Source: Planctomycetota bacterium
GTDB taxonomy: Bacteria; Planctomycetota; J058; JAJDCQ01
Length of the DNA: 64,000 nt
Direction of reading: 5' to 3'
Assembly (NCBI GenBank): GCA_029260755.1
Contig: JAJDCQ010000213.1
Coordinates: 62,001 to 126,000 of the forward strand
The notes under the pieces: model-generated
What the model was told of the DNA's origin: nothing
What the model saw: the letters and a program-made list of their open reading frames with translations, nothing else
The model's database searches: none
Made by a program: the position numbers and the translations under genes
Shown here: piece by piece, positions 28,994-38,700 of the stretch
Position numbering within the stretch: the first letter of the stretch is position 1
Layout of the letters: each line of letters opens with the position of its first letter

Positions 28994-31900
28994 ATGTCGA
29001 CTCAGCACCCGCCACCGCCGCCGCCTCCTCCGCCGCCCTCGGCGTCGGTGCCGCCCCCTCCCCCTCCGCCGCCGCCTCCACCCCCACCGCCCTCGAGCGT
29101 CGGGGGGCGGCCGCCCCCTCCGCCCCCACCTCCGCCCGTCTCGGCGTCGGGCGCCTGGACCGGGGTGATGCCGGCGGTCGCGACCTGGTCGCCCGAGGGG
29201 TCGTCGCTCAAGCCCGAGGTCGCCGCCGAGGTCGTCGCCGCGAGCGGCGATCCGTCGCGCCGCTTCGACCGGTTCTTCCTCCTGTCCGAGCTCGGGCGGG
29301 GCGGCATGGGCGCGGTCTACCGGGCCTACGATCCGCAGAAGGACCGGGTCGTCGCGATCAAGGTCGTCATCTTCGGCGCGACCCAGTCGGCCCAGGAGGA
29401 CATGGCCCGCTTCCGGCGCGAGGCGCAGGCCGCCTGGACGCTGATCCACCCCTCGATCGTCCCCTGCGACGAGGGCGGCCAGGTCGACGGGCGCGCCTTC
29501 ATCGTGATGAAGTTCATCGAGGGCAAGACCCTCGAGCATCTCTGCGTGGAGCGCGATGGCGGACGGCTCGAGCCGGAGAGCGCGGCGGAGATCATGCGCC
29601 AGATCGCCGATGCGATCGCGCACGCGCACGAGGGCAACACGATCCACCGCGACGTGAAGCCGCAGAACATCCTCGTCGAGCCCGACGGCCACGCCTGGTT
29701 GACCGACTTCGGCCTCGCCCGCGACGCGATCACCAACGACCACGGCCTGACCCAGACGGGGCAGGCGCTCGGCACCCCGCACTACATGGCGCCCGAGCAA
29801 GCCGAGGCTCGCCAGGATCAGATCGGGCCGCCGGTCGACATCTACGCGCTGGGCGGCGTCCTCTACCGGTGCCTCGCCGGTCGCCCCCCGTTCAAGGCCG
29901 AGACGGCCGCCGGGATCCTCAAGCAGGTGCTCTTCGAGGACGCCGCGCCGATCGCCGAGCACCTCGGCGAGGGCGTCGTCCCCGAGGAGATCGACGCCGT
30001 CGCGCGGAAGTGTCTCGCGAAGGACCCCGAGGACCGATACGCGTCGGCGGCCGACATGGTCGCCGACATCGAGCGCTTCATCGCGGGCGAGCCGGTCGAG
30101 GCGCTCGGAAACAAGAAGAGGCGAATCGTCGCTCCGAAGCGGAAGTCGGGGATGGCCTCCTCGTCAGGGGGCAAGGGTGGCGCCAAGCGGCCGAGCAGCG
30201 AGCGCCGCGCCGGCGTCGTCTCATCCCGGACGAAGCGGACGAGCAACAGCGAGCGCCGCGTGTCGGCGGTCTCGGAGCGGACGGGCCGTCGCACGACGAG
30301 CTCCGAGCGCCGCGCCGCCGGGCGGACGAGCGGACGGCGCCCGTCGGGCGACGCGCGGCAGGCATCGTCCTACACGCCGTCGAGCGGCGGGATGAGCCCC
30401 GCCGTCACCGTCGGGATCGCCGCGGTCGTCCTCGTCGTCCTCGGGATCGCCGCGTGGTTCGCCCTGAAGGGACCCTCCACGCCGACGCCCGACGGAGGCG
30501 GCGGCGGCGAGGTGAGCGGCGGCGGCGCGACCGGAGGGAGCGGCGGCGGCGGCGGCGATGACGACGACTCGGGCAGCGGCGATCCGTCGCGTCCGCCGGC
30601 GAGCCTCGTCGACCTCGAGCCGAGCGACACCGGCACCGTCTGGCTGAACGACCGGTCGATCCCCGTGAGCGGCCGCGTCGAGGATCCGCGCGACGGCCCG
30701 GTCCGCGTCGCGCTCGGGACCGGCGCGGAGCGCGAGGTCGCCGTCGATGGGCGCGGGCGGTTCGAGACGACCGTCGAGGTTCCCGACGGCCGCTCGGAGA
30801 TCATCGTCCGGGCCGGTCGCGGCGCGAACGAGACGGTCGTGACCCTGACCGTCGCGGTCGACAGCGAGCCGCCGCGGATCGAGTCGGTCGAGCTCGCCGC
30901 GTCGCCCGGCGACCCGCTCTCGATGGAGGCGCGCGTCGTCGTCGACGACGACAACGCCCAGGAGGTGCGGTTCACCGTCCTGGTCGACGGCGAGCAGGTC
31001 GGCTCGGGCACCGAGCGGATCGTCGGCGGCAACGTCGCCTACCGGTTCCGGGTCGGCGGGAACGCGGTCGGGCGGCGGCTGACCCTCGAGCTGCAGGTCG
31101 CCGACCGCGCGGGGAACGTCAAGTCGCAGCGGACCGAGCCGATCACCGTCGGCGGCGGAGGCGACCCGGGACCGGGACCGGACCCCGGCCCGGGACCTGG
31201 GCCCGGACCGACGCCCGACCCGATCCCGGCCGCTGGCGAGCTCCTCCGGCGGATCGTCCCGACCGACGCCCAGCGCGCGCACGCGCAGGGCGGCGAGCCG
31301 CTCGGCTTCGAGCTCAACGAGGGGATGTCGTTCATCGTGATCCCGCCCGGGCGCTTCTCGATGGGCATCGCGGAGAAGGCGGGGCGTGAGGTGCCGGCCG
31401 GGCTGCGCGCGCACGACGTCACGATCACCAGGCCCTTCTACATCACGCAGACCGAGATCACGAACGCGCAGATCGAGAACTGGCGCGCGGGCTTCTCGCG
31501 GTCGAAGGGCACGCCGCCCGCCCTCGCCGCGCCGACCCACCCGGCCGTCATGGTCACCTGGGACGAGGCGAGCGAGTTCTGCCGCTGGCTCAGCGAGGGT
31601 CTCGGCGAGCCGGGCATGTTCCGGCTGCCGACCGAGGCGGAGTGGGAGTACGCCGCCCGCGGCGGGACGAGCTTCCAGAACTACTACTGGCGCGGCGCCC
31701 GGAAGATCGTCGACCACGCGAACGTCGGTAACCCCTCCACCGGGAAGCGAGTCCGGATGCCGCCGGGGCACGAGCTGTTCGATCTCGAGGATCGGCACCC
31801 CGACATCGCGTCGGTCGCGAACTACGAGCCGAACCCGTTCGGCCTGTTCGACGTCATCGGCAACGCGATGGAGTGGACCGGCGACTGGTTCGGCGACTAC

Positions 31901-32083
31901 GGCGGCGCCGCGACCGATCCGACCGGACCGGCGACCGGCAAGGCCCGCGTGCTGCGCGGCGGCGGCTGGGCGAGCGGTCCCGCCGAGGCGAGCGTCATCT
32001 CGCGGATGGGCGCGGAGCCCGGCCGGACGACCGCATCGGTCGGCTTCCGCATCGTTGCCGTCCGGGCGCCGAAGGGTCAGTGA
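28994..32083 (+). CDS. Receptor kinase with extracytoplasmic Ig-like and FGE-sulfatase (formylglycine-enzyme-like) domains
   Basis: 1029 residues. The first ~60 residues are almost pure proline runs. The kinase domain has GRGGMG near 100, K123, HRD with D220, DFG D238 and APEQ. A Ser/Arg-rich juxtamembrane segment leads to a membrane helix (about 469-491). Outside there is a Gly/Asp-rich linker, one or two Ig-like domains (about 535-730), a Pro/Gly linker and an FGE-sulfatase/SUMF1-type domain (about 770-1028: PGRFSMG, LPTEAEWEYAARGG, GNAMEWTGDW, RGGGWASG). The cysteines that bind copper in true formylglycine-generating enzymes are absent from the RGGGW region, so the domain is probably a C-type-lectin-like binding module and not an oxidase. 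Kinase-FGE fusions are known from Planctomycetota, Chlamydia and cyanobacteria. Confidence 0.85.
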   Translation: MSTQHPPPPPPPPPPSASVPPPPPPPPPPPPPPSSVGGRPPPPPPPPPVSASGAWTGVMPAVATWSPEGSSLKPEVAAEVVAASGDPSRRFDRFFLLSELGRGGMGAVYRAYDPQKDRVVAIKVVIFGATQSAQEDMARFRREAQAAWTLIHPSIVPCDEGGQVDGRAFIVMKFIEGKTLEHLCVERDGGRLEPESAAEIMRQIADAIAHAHEGNTIHRDVKPQNILVEPDGHAWLTDFGLARDAITNDHGLTQTGQALGTPHYMAPEQAEARQDQIGPPVDIYALGGVLYRCLAGRPPFKAETAAGILKQVLFEDAAPIAEHLGEGVVPEEIDAVARKCLAKDPEDRYASAADMVADIERFIAGEPVEALGNKKRRIVAPKRKSGMASSSGGKGGAKRPSSERRAGVVSSRTKRTSNSERRVSAVSERTGRRTTSSERRAAGRTSGRRPSGDARQASSYTPSSGGMSPAVTVGIAAVVLVVLGIAAWFALKGPSTPTPDGGGGGEVSGGGATGGSGGGGGDDDDSGSGDPSRPPASLVDLEPSDTGTVWLNDRSIPVSGRVEDPRDGPVRVALGTGAEREVAVDGRGRFETTVEVPDGRSEIIVRAGRGANETVVTLTVAVDSEPPRIESVELAASPGDPLSMEARVVVDDDNAQEVRFTVLVDGEQVGSGTERIVGGNVAYRFRVGGNAVGRRLTLELQVADRAGNVKSQRTEPITVGGGGDPGPGPDPGPGPGPGPTPDPIPAAGELLRRIVPTDAQRAHAQGGEPLGFELNEGMSFIVIPPGRFSMGIAEKAGREVPAGLRAHDVTITRPFYITQTEITNAQIENWRAGFSRSKGTPPALAAPTHPAVMVTWDEASEFCRWLSEGLGEPGMFRLPTEAEWEYAARGGTSFQNYYWRGARKIVDHANVGNPSTGKRVRMPPGHELFDLEDRHPDIASVANYEPNPFGLFDVIGNAMEWTGDWFGDYGGAATDPTGPATGKARVLRGGGWASGPAEASVISRMGAEPGRTTASVGFRIVAVRAPKGQ

Positions 32084-32096
32084 CGATCGCGTGATC

Positions 32097-32126
32097 TTGA
32101 CGATCGCTCGGGGCGCGTGTCAGGAT
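32097..32126 (+). promoter_or_regulatory. Putative promoter giving a leaderless sugar-dehydrogenase mRNA
   Basis: TTGACG (32097-32102) and CAGGAT (32121-32126) are separated by 18 nt. The ATG at 32135 follows 8 nt later, the same arrangement as at 4299 and 20651. AGGA inside the -10 box could also be read as a ribosome site. Confidence 0.4.
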
Positions 32127-32134
32127 CCTCGTCC

Positions 32135-34441
32135 ATGGTCGCCGCCGCCCGCCCAGCCCGATCGCGCCGTCGACTCGTCGTGATCGGCATCATCGCGGGG
32201 CTGACGGGCCTCACCTGCGCCACGTGCAGCACCACCCCTCCGGGGCGTCGCGGCGCGCCGCGCTCGCTCGTGACCGACGGACCGCTCTCGGGGATCACCC
32301 TCGTCCCGGCGTTCCCGAACCTCTCGTTCGAGCGGCCGTGCTACCTCACGTGGGCGCCCGATGGCGAGGACCGCGTCTTCGTCCTCGAGCAGCGCGGCGT
32401 GATCCGGGTCTTCCAGAACGATCCCGACGTCGAGGTCGAGGACGCCGACACGTTCCTCGACATCGCCGACCGGGTGAGCCGGCGCGGCAACGAGGAGGGG
32501 CTCCTCGGGCTCGCGTTCGCCCCCGACTTCGCGCAGAGCGGCGTCTTCTACGTCTACTACTCGGCCCGGGCGGGCGCCCTGCCGCTCGTCGGCGGGCGGA
32601 GCGTCCTGGCGCGCTTCCGCGTCGGCGACGACGGGCTGGGCGATCCGGGCAGCGAGGAGCGGATCGCCGCGTGGGACCAGCCCTACCGCAACCACAACGG
32701 CGGCCACATCGAGTTCGGCCCCGACGGGATGCTCTACGTCGCGCTCGGCGACGGGGGCCTCTGGGGCGACCCGAAGGACAACGCCCAGGACCGGTCGACC
32801 CACCTCGGCGCGATCCTGCGGATCGACCCGTCGCGCCGGGAGGGCGACCGCTCCTACGCGATCCCACCCGACAACCCGTTCGTCGACGACCCGGAGGCGG
32901 CCGGCGAGGTGTGGGCCTACGGCCTCCGCAACGTCTGGCGGTTCAGCTTCGATCGGGCGACCGGCGAGATGTTCGCGGCCGACGTCGGGCAGGACGCGTG
33001 GGAGGAGGTGAACCTGATCGTCCGCGGCGGCAACTACGGATGGCCGGCCTGGGAGGCGTTCACCGTCTACGAGTCGGCCGACCTCCCCCGCGCCGCCGAC
33101 GCGATCCCGCCGCTCGCGGCCTATCCGCACGACGACGGCGTGAGCGTCACCGGCGGCCACGTCTATCGGGGCGCGGCCGTGCCGGACCTGAACGGCGCCT
33201 ACATCTACGCCGACTTCCAGGCCGGGACCGTCTGGGCTCTGCGGCGGGCCAAGGGGTTCAGCCCGCCGGTGCCGGGGTCCATGCCCTCGCCCGACGCCGG
33301 TGGAACGCCGCGGCGGACCAGCCCGGGCGTCACCGTCGAGCGCCTCATCGACGGCAAGCTCCTGATCGCGAGCTTCGGGGAGGACCGCGACGGCGAGCTC
33401 TACGTCTGCGCCTTCGACGGGAAGATCTACCGCTTCGGCTTCGACCGCCGGCCCGGCGGGGGCGCGTCGAGCGCGCCCGCGGAGCACCCGAAGCTGCTGT
33501 CCGAGACGGGGCTGTTCGACTCGATCGCGTCGATGACGCCGGTCGCCCGCGCGATCGGCTACGAGGTGAACGTCCCGCTCTGGAGCGACGGCGCGGGCAA
33601 GGGCCGGTTCATCGTCCTGCCGCCCGGCGGACGGATGGGTTACCGCGACGAAGGCGCGTGGGAGCTGCCGGTCGGGACGCGGCTCGTGAAGTCTTTCTTC
33701 CTCGAGACCGTCCGCGGCGTTCCGGCGAGTCAGCGTCGACTCGAGACGCGGGTGATCCGTCGCGAGGCGGACGGCTGGACCGCGGTCACTTACGTGTGGA
33801 ACGAGGCCGGCGACGAGGCGGCGCTCCTCGACGGGTCGGCCGTGGTCGGCTACACCGTCGCCGAGCCGGACGGTTCGACCAGCGAGGTCGCGTGGTACTT
33901 CCCGAGCCAGGCCGACTGCCGCGCGTGCCACACGACCGCCGCGGGCTTCGTCCTCGGCGTGCGGACGCTCCAGTGGAACCACCGCCGGACGGGGCCCGAC
34001 GGCAAGATCCTCGAGCAGCTCGACGACGCGGCGGCGCGGCGCCTCTTCGACGGCGATGTGCCCTCGGCGGCCGAGGCGCCTCACCATCCGAGCATCGGCG
34101 ACGAGGACGCGGCGGTCGGCGAGCGTGCGCGGGCGTACCTGGCGGCGAACTGCGCCTTCTGTCACCGCCCCGGCGCGCCGGGGAACGCGAGCATCGACCT
34201 CCGCCCTGAGCTGCCCCTCGAGGAGACGCGCCTCGTCCTCGAGCCGCCCGGGCAGGGCGACCTCGGGCTCGGTCCGGACGCGCTCCTGCTGATCCCGGGC
34301 GTCCCCGAGATGTCCATCCTGGTGCAGCGGATGCGCCATCGGGGGAGCAAACGGGCCATGCCGCCGCTCGCGACGGCCGTTCCCGATGCCGACGCCGTCG
34401 CGTTGGTGGAAGAGTGGATTCGATCGATGGAGACCGACTAG
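32135..34441 (+). CDS. Glucose/sorbosone dehydrogenase-like protein with two cytochrome c haem motifs
   Basis: 768 residues from the ATG at 32135 (a GTG 18 bp earlier is an alternative). A signal sequence with Cys at about 28 and 31 may be a lipoprotein signal. The six-bladed PQQ-type propeller domain occupies about residues 50-440: EEGLLGLAFAPDF, GDGGLWGDPKDNAQD, YGLRNVWRFSFD and GGNYGWPAWE are typical of soluble quinoprotein sugar dehydrogenases. The C-terminal ~320 residues carry two CxxCH motifs, C595-H599 and C673-H677, and a later Met-Pro-Pro segment that could supply the axial Met. Electrons from sugar oxidation would pass to haem and then to the periplasmic chain. The substrate is unknown; many planctomycetal members are untested. 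Confidence 0.8.
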   Translation: MVAAARPARSRRRLVVIGIIAGLTGLTCATCSTTPPGRRGAPRSLVTDGPLSGITLVPAFPNLSFERPCYLTWAPDGEDRVFVLEQRGVIRVFQNDPDVEVEDADTFLDIADRVSRRGNEEGLLGLAFAPDFAQSGVFYVYYSARAGALPLVGGRSVLARFRVGDDGLGDPGSEERIAAWDQPYRNHNGGHIEFGPDGMLYVALGDGGLWGDPKDNAQDRSTHLGAILRIDPSRREGDRSYAIPPDNPFVDDPEAAGEVWAYGLRNVWRFSFDRATGEMFAADVGQDAWEEVNLIVRGGNYGWPAWEAFTVYESADLPRAADAIPPLAAYPHDDGVSVTGGHVYRGAAVPDLNGAYIYADFQAGTVWALRRAKGFSPPVPGSMPSPDAGGTPRRTSPGVTVERLIDGKLLIASFGEDRDGELYVCAFDGKIYRFGFDRRPGGGASSAPAEHPKLLSETGLFDSIASMTPVARAIGYEVNVPLWSDGAGKGRFIVLPPGGRMGYRDEGAWELPVGTRLVKSFFLETVRGVPASQRRLETRVIRREADGWTAVTYVWNEAGDEAALLDGSAVVGYTVAEPDGSTSEVAWYFPSQADCRACHTTAAGFVLGVRTLQWNHRRTGPDGKILEQLDDAAARRLFDGDVPSAAEAPHHPSIGDEDAAVGERARAYLAANCAFCHRPGAPGNASIDLRPELPLEETRLVLEPPGQGDLGLGPDALLLIPGVPEMSILVQRMRHRGSKRAMPPLATAVPDADAVALVEEWIRSMETD

Positions 34442-34501
34442 CTCGCACGAGCTGGATCATCGGTATCGACCGGGCGGACTGAGGATTTCGGGCGAGGGGT
34501 C

Positions 34502-35638
34502 ATGACCGAGACCAACACGAACGAGGGGCTGCTCGTCGTCGTCGAGGGGATCGACGGGACGGGCAAGTCGTCGGTCGCCCGCGCGCTCGCCGAGACGCTC
34601 GGGGCGACCCTGGTGATCGAGCCGAGCCCCGACGGCGAGATCCGGCGCCTGATCACGAGCGGCGCGCCGCTCTCTCCCGACGATGAGGTCCGCCTCTTCC
34701 GGGAGGATCGGGCCGCGCAGGCGGAGCGCGTGACGAGGCCCGCGCTCGCGCGCGGCGAGACGGTCGTGCAGGACCGGTCGTACGTGAGCAGCGTCGCCTA
34801 CCAGGGCGCGCGCGAGGGGCTCGGGCCGGAGGCGGTCCTCGAGGCGAACCGGGCCGCGGCGCCCGAGCCCGACCTGATCCTGCTGCTCGACCTCGGCCTC
34901 GACGAGGCGCTCGCCCGGGTCGAGGCGCGCGGGGAGAAGGTCGCCCGGTTCGAGGAGCGCGACTACCTCGCGCGGGTGGCGAAGAACTTCGCCGACCTCG
35001 AGCGGCTCGGGGTGCGGCGGGTCATCCGGATCGATGCGCGCCCGAGCCTCGAGGAGGTCGTGGGGCGCTGCGGAGAGGCGGTCGCCGCCGCCCGGGTCGA
35101 GGGGAGGGAGCGGGCGGCCCTCCGCGCGCGGCTCGCCGCCGTGGTGAAGCGCGGCGAGTTCACCCTCACCAGCGGTCGGAAGAGCGACTTCTACATCGAC
35201 GGGCGGCTGGTGACGTTGACCGCCGAGGGGAGCCGGCTGTCGGGCCGGCTCGTCGCGGCCGCGGCGCGGCGGTTCGGCGCGACGGCCGTCGGCGGGCTGG
35301 CCCTGGCCGCTTGCCCGATCATCACGGCGACGGGCGTCGTCTCCGCCGGCGACGCGGACCCCATCGGTGTCTTCTACATCCGCAAGGAGGCGAAGAAGCA
35401 CGGCACCGGGAAGCGGATCGAGGGGCCGCCGCTCCGCGCCTCCGACCGCGTCCTGATCGTCGATGACACCGCGACGAGCGGAGGGTCGCTCGTCGCGGCG
35501 GCGGAAGCGGTCGCCGAGGAGACCGAGGCGAAGGTCGTCGGGGCGGTCGTCCTGGTCGACCGCCTCGAGGGCGCGCGGGAGCGCCTGAACGAGGCGGAGA
35601 TCCCGTTCGAGGCGCTGTTTACGCGCGACGAGCTCTAG
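34502..35638 (+). CDS. Fused thymidylate kinase - orotate phosphoribosyltransferase
   Basis: 378 residues in a single frame, starting at the ATG at 34502 with GAGGGG upstream. Residues 1-200 are a dTMP kinase: P-loop GIDGTGKSS (K22), the DRS motif (D91) in QDRSYVSSVAYQG, and a LID-type ERDY segment. Residues 210-378 are an orotate phosphoribosyltransferase: FTLTSGRKSDFYIDGR (near 219), GLALAACP, YIRKEAKKHG (basic loop) and the PRPP-binding VLIVDDTATSGGS with D321 and D322. Both parts keep their catalytic motifs. The frame runs without a stop through the junction near 200-210. One protein would thus carry a step of UMP synthesis and a step of dTTP synthesis. Such a fusion is unusual; the individual symbols would be tmk and pyrE. 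Confidence 0.88.
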   Translation: MTETNTNEGLLVVVEGIDGTGKSSVARALAETLGATLVIEPSPDGEIRRLITSGAPLSPDDEVRLFREDRAAQAERVTRPALARGETVVQDRSYVSSVAYQGAREGLGPEAVLEANRAAAPEPDLILLLDLGLDEALARVEARGEKVARFEERDYLARVAKNFADLERLGVRRVIRIDARPSLEEVVGRCGEAVAAARVEGRERAALRARLAAVVKRGEFTLTSGRKSDFYIDGRLVTLTAEGSRLSGRLVAAAARRFGATAVGGLALAACPIITATGVVSAGDADPIGVFYIRKEAKKHGTGKRIEGPPLRASDRVLIVDDTATSGGSLVAAAEAVAEETEAKVVGAVVLVDRLEGARERLNEAEIPFEALFTRDEL

Positions 35639-35788
35639 CTCCTCGGCGCGGGGTCGCCCGGGCGTCCGGCTCGCTTGAATCGTCCCAGGGTGGGGGCAAT
35701 ACTGATGCCGTCGCGGGGCGCGTCCTCACGCGTCGCGCCATGGACGTAGGTTCTTCCGTCACCTCCACCTCCGGGCGGCACCCTCCCC

Positions 35789-38700
35789 GTGTCGAAGCCG
35801 TCTTCCGACGAGGCGCTGACCGAGCCGACCGACGCCGACGCGTCCGGCAACTCCGACTCCCCCGGGGAGTCGGTGGCAGGTCCTGGCAAGAGCAAGCGCA
35901 AGAAGTCGGTGCGCCTGCCATCGGTGGGCGAGCGGAAGCGAAAGACCAAGAAGAGACGGCGTCGCCGACCCGAGCCCGAGCCGGAGCCCGAGGTCGCGCC
36001 GGAGCCGGAGCCCGAGGTCGCGCCCGAACCCGATGTCGAGCCGACGCCCGCGGCGGAGCCATCGGCGCCCGAGCCGGAGCCCGAGCCCGAGCCGGACGCC
36101 CCGGTCGAGGCGAGCGTGGCCGACGCGCTTCCCGAGGCCACGCCTCTTCCGGACGCGGAGCCCCTCCCGGAGGTTGCGAGCGTGGAGGAGGTCGCGGACG
36201 AAGCCGAGGCCACCGAGGTGGAGCAATCCGCCGATGCCGAGGCTCCCGAGAACGAGCCCGAGCCCGACGCGGACGCCGAGGCGCAGCCGGACGCGGGCGC
36301 CGAGCCCGAGTCGGAGTCGGAGTCGGAGTCGGCGACCGACGCCGAGACAGCCACCGAGCCGGACGCGGAGGCCGAGCCCGATCCGGCCCCGAAGCCCGAG
36401 GCCGACGTCGACGCCGAGCCGAGTGCGGACGAGGCGCCCGAACCGACCGACGGCCTCGACCGGGCGCGGGTGCTCGAGGCACTCGCGGCGGACGACGAGC
36501 CCGCGTCGCTCTCCGGGCTCCGGCTCGGACGCTTCATCGTCGACGACGAGATCGCCCGGAACGAGGACTCCCTGATCCTGCGAGCGAAGGCGACCGACGA
36601 GGACCGCGTCGTCGCGCTCAAGCTGATGACCGGCGGCAGCCGGCCGCCCGACGATGCCGACGTCGCCTACTTCGATCGGCGCGGTGAGGATCTCCCCGGC
36701 TTCGACCACCACAACATGGTCGGCATCGTCGAGACCGGAGTCCGCGCCGGCCTCTTCTATCACGCGATGGAGGTGATCGACGGCGTCCCGTTCGACTCGG
36801 TCGGCGGCGGAGGCCGTCTCGGCCTGAGCAGCGGGGTCGTCCTCGTCCGGGATGTCGCGCGGGCGCTCGCCCAGGCGCACCGGAAGGGGATCGTCCACGG
36901 AGACGTCGAGCCGACGAACATCCTGGTCGACATCCACGAGTGGCGGCCGGTCCTCGTCGACTACGCCCTCGTCCGTCCGGCGCCGCCCGAGGAGAGCGAC
37001 GACGGCGCCGACGACGACGTCGAGGCGAGCTCGGTCGACGGGTGCTCGGTCCGCCTGACGGGCTACGGCGCGCCCGAGCTCGTTCGCGGCGCCGAGCTCA
37101 CGGCCGCGACCGACGTCTACGGGCTCGGCGGCGTCCTCTACTTCCTCGTCACCGGTCGGCCGCCGTTCGACGAGAAGAACCCGTTCGAGCTGGTCGCGGC
37201 GATCGCGGTCTCCGAGATCCCGTTCGCCGATGACGTCTGGGGCAAGGTCCCGCGCCGTCTCCTCGATCTCGTCCGGCGGTGTCTCGATCGAGAGCCCGAC
37301 CAGCGACCGGCCGACGCCGGCGAGGTGGCGAGCGCGCTCGAGGACGTCTTCCTCCACGCCGACGACGAGCCAGCCTCCGACGAGGGCGGCGACGACGGCG
37401 GCGACGAGGACGTCGACGACGACGAGAGCGAGGCCCGCGGCGTCGGCGGCGACGGGCTCAAGGTGACCGACCCGGAGCGACCGGCCGTCGACCCGGCGTC
37501 GCTCGAGGTCGAGGATCGCGGCGACGGGCTCGCCGTGGTCACGGCCGCCGCCGCGGCGATGACGCGCGTCGATGGCGACGTCGACGGCGAGCCCGAGGCC
37601 GAGGCCGAGTCCGAGGCCGAGTCCGAGGCCGACGCCGAGCCCGAGGCCGACGCCGAGCCCGAGTCGGAGGCCACCGAGACCGTCGCGCCGGACGACGCGT
37701 CTGGCGACGACGTCCGAGACGACGCCTCCGACTCCGATCGCGCCCGGGCCGACGCGTCGAGCGCGCGGCTGGCCGTCGTCGACTCGCTCCTGCCCGACGG
37801 CGAGGAGCTTCCCGACCCGACGCCGGCGGTCGACTCGCTCCTCCCCGAGGGCGATCTCCCCGATCCGCCCGACCCCGTCGATGCGCTCCTGCCCGACGAC
37901 GCCGAGGATCTCCCCGATCCGCGGGACGCGGCGGACGAGCTCCTCCCCGACGCCGTCCCGCTTCCCGACCTGCGGGAAGAGAGCGAGGAGGCGGCCGACG
38001 CGCTCGAGAACTCGCTCGAGACCGAGGACCTCCCGCCGCTCCCCGCGGTCGAGGCGGGCGAGGACGCCGAGCCGGCCCGGCCGATCGAGCCCGACGTGCC
38101 GCTTCCGCCCGAGCTCCTCGCGAGCGCGGAGGCGGTCGGCGCCGCGGTCGCCGGCGCCGCGGTCGCGGGCGCGGCGGTGTCCGGCGCGACGATCGCCTCC
38201 GACATCCCGATCCCGGCTCACCTCCAGGCGCTTCTCGGGAAGCGAGGGGCTCCGCCGGCGGACGAGCCGAGCGGACCGTCCAAGCCCAAGGACGACATCC
38301 CGCTCTCGGCCGTCCACCAGGTCATGGCCGGGAGCTGGGAGAAGCCGGCTGCCGCGGGGCGGGCCGAGGACGTGGGGCGCCTCGCCGTCGACGCCGGGCA
38401 GAGCGTCCTCCACCTCGCGCCGCCGGGCGGCATCCATCGCCGCGACCGCGATCACGGACGCGATGGCATGGATCGCGCCGCGCGCGAGGCCGAGGACAAG
38501 CACAGCGCCGCCGCGTTCGCGGCGAACCTCGCCTGGGCGGACCGTGACGGGCGAGGCCGGGGCGAGAAGCGCCGGAGGCATAAGCAGAAGCCGAGGCTCG
38601 GGCCGACCGACACGCGGCGAGAGCAGTCGGTCGTCATCCCGAAGCGTGACCTCGGCGCGCCACGGGCGACGCGCGCTCCGGCGAGAGGCTCGACCCCGGC

